From Pseudomonas sp. RIT623 (GTDB lineage Bacteria > Pseudomonadota > Gammaproteobacteria > Pseudomonadales > Pseudomonadaceae): a stretch of DNA of 64,000 bases. The notes beneath the pieces are model-generated. The model was not told where the DNA came from. It saw only the letters and a list, made by a program, of their open reading frames with translations, and did not search any database. The first letter of the stretch is position 1. Every line of letters starts with the position of its first letter. The position numbers were made by a program, and so were the translations under genes. Location: assembly GCF_004519305.1 (NCBI RefSeq), contig NZ_SOZA01000024.1, positions 1 to 64,000 on the forward strand, read 5' to 3'. This document shows positions 61,302 through 64,000 of this stretch, in pieces.

Positions 61302-62393
61302 TCACTCGGAGGGCACGTATTCTACAACTTCCAGATCGAATCCGGATATCGCATTGAACTTCATTGGCGAACTCATCAGGCGCATCTTGCGCACACCGAG
61401 GTCGCGCAGGATCTGCGAACCGGCACCGACGGTACTGTAGGTGGTCGGCGTCTTGCTTGGCGCGTCGCCCGCGCTTTCGCGGATGTGCGCCAGCAGCACG
61501 TCGCCGTCCAGCGGGTGGCCCAGCAGCAGGACCACGCCGCTGCCGGCCTCGGCCACCGCGCTCATTGCCGCGCGCAAGCTCCAGCGGCCCGGCTGCTTGA
61601 CCATCAGCAGGTCACGCAGGGGGTCCATGTTGTGCACGCGCACCAGGGTTGGCTCCTCGGCGCAGATCTTGCCCAGGGTCAGGGCCATGTGCACGTCGCC
61701 TTCCACCGCGTCACGGTAGGTAACCAGGTTGAACTGGCCCAGTTCGCTGTCCAGCGGCTGCTCGGAGACGCGCTGCACGGTGCGCTCGTGGATCATGCGG
61801 TAGTGGATCAGGTCGGCGATGGTACCGATCTTCAAGCCATGCTCGGCGGCGAACACTTCCAGCTCGGCGCGGCGCGACATGGTGCCATCGTCGTTCATCA
61901 CTTCGCAGATCACCCCACTCGGCTCGAAACCGGCCATGCGCGCCAGGTCGCAGGCCGCCTCGGTGTGGCCAGCGCGAGCCAGGGTGCCGCCGGGCTGGGC
62001 CATCAGCGGGAAGATATGACCGGGGCTGACGATGTCGTCGGCCTTGGCGTCCTTGGCTGCGGCGGCCTGCACGGTGCGCGCGCGGTCCGCGGCGGAAATG
62101 CCGGTGGTGACACCTTCGGCGGCCTCGATCGACACGGTGAACTTGGTGCCGAAGCCCGAGCCGTTGCGCGGGGCCATCAACGGCAGCTTGAGGGTTTCGC
62201 AGCGCTCGCGGGTCATCGGCATGCAGATCAGGCCACGGCCATGCTTGGCCATGAAGTTGATGTGCTCGGCCTGGCAGCACTCGGCGGCCATGATGATGTC
62301 GCCTTCGTTCTCACGGTCCTCGTCGTCCATGAGGATGACCATTTTGCCCTGGCGGATGTCTTCGACCAGTTCTTCGATGCTGTTGAGCGCCAC
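61302..62393 (-). CDS. ribBX: RibBX: RibB with a degenerate RibA domain
   Basis: The N-terminal half (about 1-205) is a complete RibB, with LMDDEDRENEGD, FTVSIEAAEGVTTGISAADR and SPGHIFPL. The C-terminal half (about 205-363) follows the RibA fold but lacks the zinc cysteines: where RibA has CLTG..RCDC this protein has RVHNMDPLRDLL, and the EGRGIGL loop is missing. It is therefore unlikely to have GTP cyclohydrolase activity, which fits the separate ribA at 57218. AAGGGGG upstream supports the GTG start. Confidence 0.95.
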   Translation of the reverse strand: MALNSIEELVEDIRQGKMVILMDDEDRENEGDIIMAAECCQAEHINFMAKHGRGLICMPMTRERCETLKLPLMAPRNGSGFGTKFTVSIEAAEGVTTGISAADRARTVQAAAAKDAKADDIVSPGHIFPLMAQPGGTLARAGHTEAACDLARMAGFEPSGVICEVMNDDGTMSRRAELEVFAAEHGLKIGTIADLIHYRMIHERTVQRVSEQPLDSELGQFNLVTYRDAVEGDVHMALTLGKICAEEPTLVRVHNMDPLRDLLMVKQPGRWSLRAAMSAVAEAGSGVVLLLGHPLDGDVLLAHIRESAGDAPSKTPTTYSTVGAGSQILRDLGVRKMRLMSSPMKFNAISGFDLEVVEYVPSE

Positions 62394-62411
62394 GCGGCAC
62401 CCCCTTCTCAA

Positions 62412-63077
62412 TCAGGATTTCAAGAAGCCGTTGGCGGCCAGGAAGCTTTCGGTGATGCCACTGCCCTTGTTCGGTTCGGCGGCCTTGTCGCCCAGCAGCA
62501 GACGCTCCAGGTAGCGGGCCAGCAGATCGACCTCAAGGTTCACCCGACGCCCTGGACGGTAGTCGGCCATGATGGTTTCGGACAGGGTGTGCGGGACGAT
62601 GGTCAACTCGAACTCGGCGCCATCGACCTCGTTGACCGTCAGGCTGGTGCCGTCGACGGTGATCGAGCCCTTGTGGGCGATGTACTTGGCCAGCTCTTTC
62701 GGCGCCCGCACGCGGAACTGGATGGCGCGGGCGTTATCGGCACGCGAGACGATCTCGCCGACGCCGTCGACATGGCCGCTGACCAGGTGGCCGCCCAGGC
62801 GGGTGGTCGGGGTCAGGGCCTTTTCCAGGTTGACCCGGCTGCCGCTCTTGAGGTCGACCATGGCGGTGCGCTTGAGGGTCTCGACGCTGACATCGGCCCA
62901 GAAGCCATTGCCGGGCAGCTCGACGGCGGTCAGGCACACACCATTGACGGCGATGCTGTCGCCGAGCTTGACGTCGCCCAGGTCGAGCTTGCCGGTTTCG
63001 ACATAGACGCGCACGTCACCGCCCTTGGGGGTGAGGCTGCGGATGGTGCCGATGGATTCGATGATGCCGGTGAACAT
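62412..63077 (-). CDS. ribE: Riboflavin synthase, alpha chain
   Basis: This enzyme dismutates two lumazines to riboflavin. The 221-residue protein is a tandem of two lumazine-binding barrels; MFTGIIESIGTI opens the first and VDGVGEIVSRADNARAIQFR the second, with VNGVCLTAVEL and VDGTSLTVNEVDG in matching places. The ATG of MFTGII is used. Also named ribC in some genomes. Confidence 0.96.
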   Translation of the reverse strand: MFTGIIESIGTIRSLTPKGGDVRVYVETGKLDLGDVKLGDSIAVNGVCLTAVELPGNGFWADVSVETLKRTAMVDLKSGSRVNLEKALTPTTRLGGHLVSGHVDGVGEIVSRADNARAIQFRVRAPKELAKYIAHKGSITVDGTSLTVNEVDGAEFELTIVPHTLSETIMADYRPGRRVNLEVDLLARYLERLLLGDKAAEPNKGSGITESFLAANGFLKS

Positions 63078-63131
63078 GCTGTTCTCCTCAAGTACGGGCT
63101 GCGCCACGATCAGTACGGCGCAAGCCAGGCA

Positions 63132-64000
63132 TTATACGCCGGTGGCCGGCAGGGGGATGGCAGTGACCCGCCAGTCATCGCCGACCGCGCGCATTTCGGT
63201 AATTTTCAGCCGCGGCGCCTCGCTCATTTTCGACAAGGGCCAGTCCAGCAGCGGACGGGCATCGGAGCCGAGGAAGGTACCGGCAACGAACAACTGGTAC
63301 TCGTCGACCAGGCCCTGGCGAGCGAAGGCGCCGACCAGGCCGGCGCCAGCTTCCAGGAGGATTTCGTTGACGCCACGCCCGGCCAGCACCCGCAGCAAGG
63401 CAGGCAAGTCGACGCGGCCGTCGCTGCCGGGCAGGTCGCACAGCTCATGACCGGCGGCGGCATAGCGAGGGTCCTCGCCGGCAGCGGTCACCACCAGCGC
63501 CGGGCCGGCCTGGAAGAACGGCGCGTCCAGCGGCAGTCGCAGACGCCCGTCGATGAGCACGCGCAGCGGCGGGCGCGACACGGCCAGGGCGGTGAGTTCA
63601 TCATCCAGGCCCAGTTCCGCGCCGCGCACGGTCATCCGCGCGTTGTCGCACAGCACGCTCTCGGCGCTGGTCAGCACCACGCTGGAACGGGCGCGCAGGC
63701 GCTGGACCGCGGCACGGGCGGCGGGACCGGTGATCCACTGGCTCTCGCCACTGGCCATGGCGGTGCGACCGTCCAGGCTCATGGCCAGCTTGGCCCGCAC
63801 GAACGGCAAGCCATGCTCCATGCGCTTGAGAAAACCGGGGTTGAGGGCGCGAGCTTCAGCTTCGAGCACACCGCTGGCGACCTCGATGCCGGCCTCGCGC
63901 AGACGGCGCAGGCCATTGCCGGCCACTTGCGGGTTGGGGTCCTGCATGGCCGCCACCACCCGCGCCACGCCTGCCTTGACCAGCGCCTCGGCGCACGGCG
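63132..64000 (-). CDS. ribD: Riboflavin deaminase/reductase RibD (5' partial)
   Basis: RibD deaminates and then reduces the pyrimidine intermediate. The window edge cuts the gene inside the deaminase domain. The visible part starts near the zinc-ligand PCAEALVKAGVARVVAAM, so the HAE motif is outside. The reductase domain from about FVRAKLAMSLDGRTAMASGESQWITG to the C-terminus is complete. It leads the rib operon. Confidence 0.95.
   Translation of the reverse strand, partial: PCAEALVKAGVARVVAAMQDPNPQVAGNGLRRLREAGIEVASGVLEAEARALNPGFLKRMEHGLPFVRAKLAMSLDGRTAMASGESQWITGPAARAAVQRLRARSSVVLTSAESVLCDNARMTVRGAELGLDDELTALAVSRPPLRVLIDGRLRLPLDAPFFQAGPALVVTAAGEDPRYAAAGHELCDLPGSDGRVDLPALLRVLAGRGVNEILLEAGAGLVGAFARQGLVDEYQLFVAGTFLGSDARPLLDWPLSKMSEAPRLKITEMRAVGDDWRVTAIPLPATGV

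Overview
The window is a contiguous stretch of a high-GC gammaproteobacterial chromosome that fits the Pseudomonas putida/fluorescens lineage. The grounds are the dacA-rlpA-mltB-rodA-mrdA-rlmH-rsfS-nadD-proA order, the eatR/eat/eutBC ethanolamine genes, a ribBX-type riboflavin operon, and many copies of a palindromic repeat with the core TGTAGGAGCGGCC typical of pseudomonad REP elements. I find 61 protein genes (two cut by the window edges), one FMN riboswitch, several regulatory sites and no tRNA, rRNA, CRISPR or insertion sequence.

1-13.8 kb: a cut lytic transglycosylase gene faces ldcA. A long minus-strand block then runs from proA (13.8 kb) to lipA (2.3 kb) and links proline and NAD synthesis, ribosome maturation (rsfS, rlmH), the elongasome (mrdA, rodA), septal and lytic enzymes (mltB, rlpA, dacA) and lipoate synthesis. 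A clear terminator closes it. 14-25 kb: mpg, a DedA-PAP2 fusion, a Lon-N-domain protein, an lrgAB pair, a MaoC hydratase, a lipoprotein joining MORN repeats to a caspase-like C13 peptidase domain, a short NAD(P)-binding protein, yceK, ubiX and mpl.

23.5-31.1 kb: the ethanolamine module. EatR, a sigma-54 activator, diverges from the aldehyde dehydrogenase gene, which has a near-consensus -24/-12 promoter and is followed by the permease and EutB and EutC. A REP pair has inserted in frame into eatR just before its DNA-binding helix-turn-helix. 31-34 kb: GNAT, DedA, MtfA-like peptidase and ppa.

34.3-41.1 kb is the most unusual region. An XRE/S24 regulator with its own near-perfect palindrome is followed by a tight minus-strand cluster: a LuxE-like acyl-protein synthetase, a LuxC-like acyl reductase fused to a PaaK-like adenylating domain, a second PaaK-like protein, and a GNAT protein. 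The LuxC and LuxE catalytic cysteines are kept, but there is no luxAB or luxD. My reading is an aldehyde- or acyl-derivative-producing pathway of unknown product. Hand-counted GC is lower here than in the backbone.

41-46.8 kb: a FecA-type transducer receptor with FecI/FecR-type regulators and a Fur-like box, then stand-alone ribB under an FMN riboswitch. 46.9-50.6 kb: an MBOAT/DUF459/SGNH acyl-transfer cassette. 50.8-64 kb: xseB-ispA-dxs, btuB facing btuF, then ribA, pgpA, thiL, nusB, ribH, ribBX, ribE and the start-less ribD. The window therefore holds nearly all of riboflavin synthesis, plus B12 uptake that could feed the B12-dependent EutBC enzyme.
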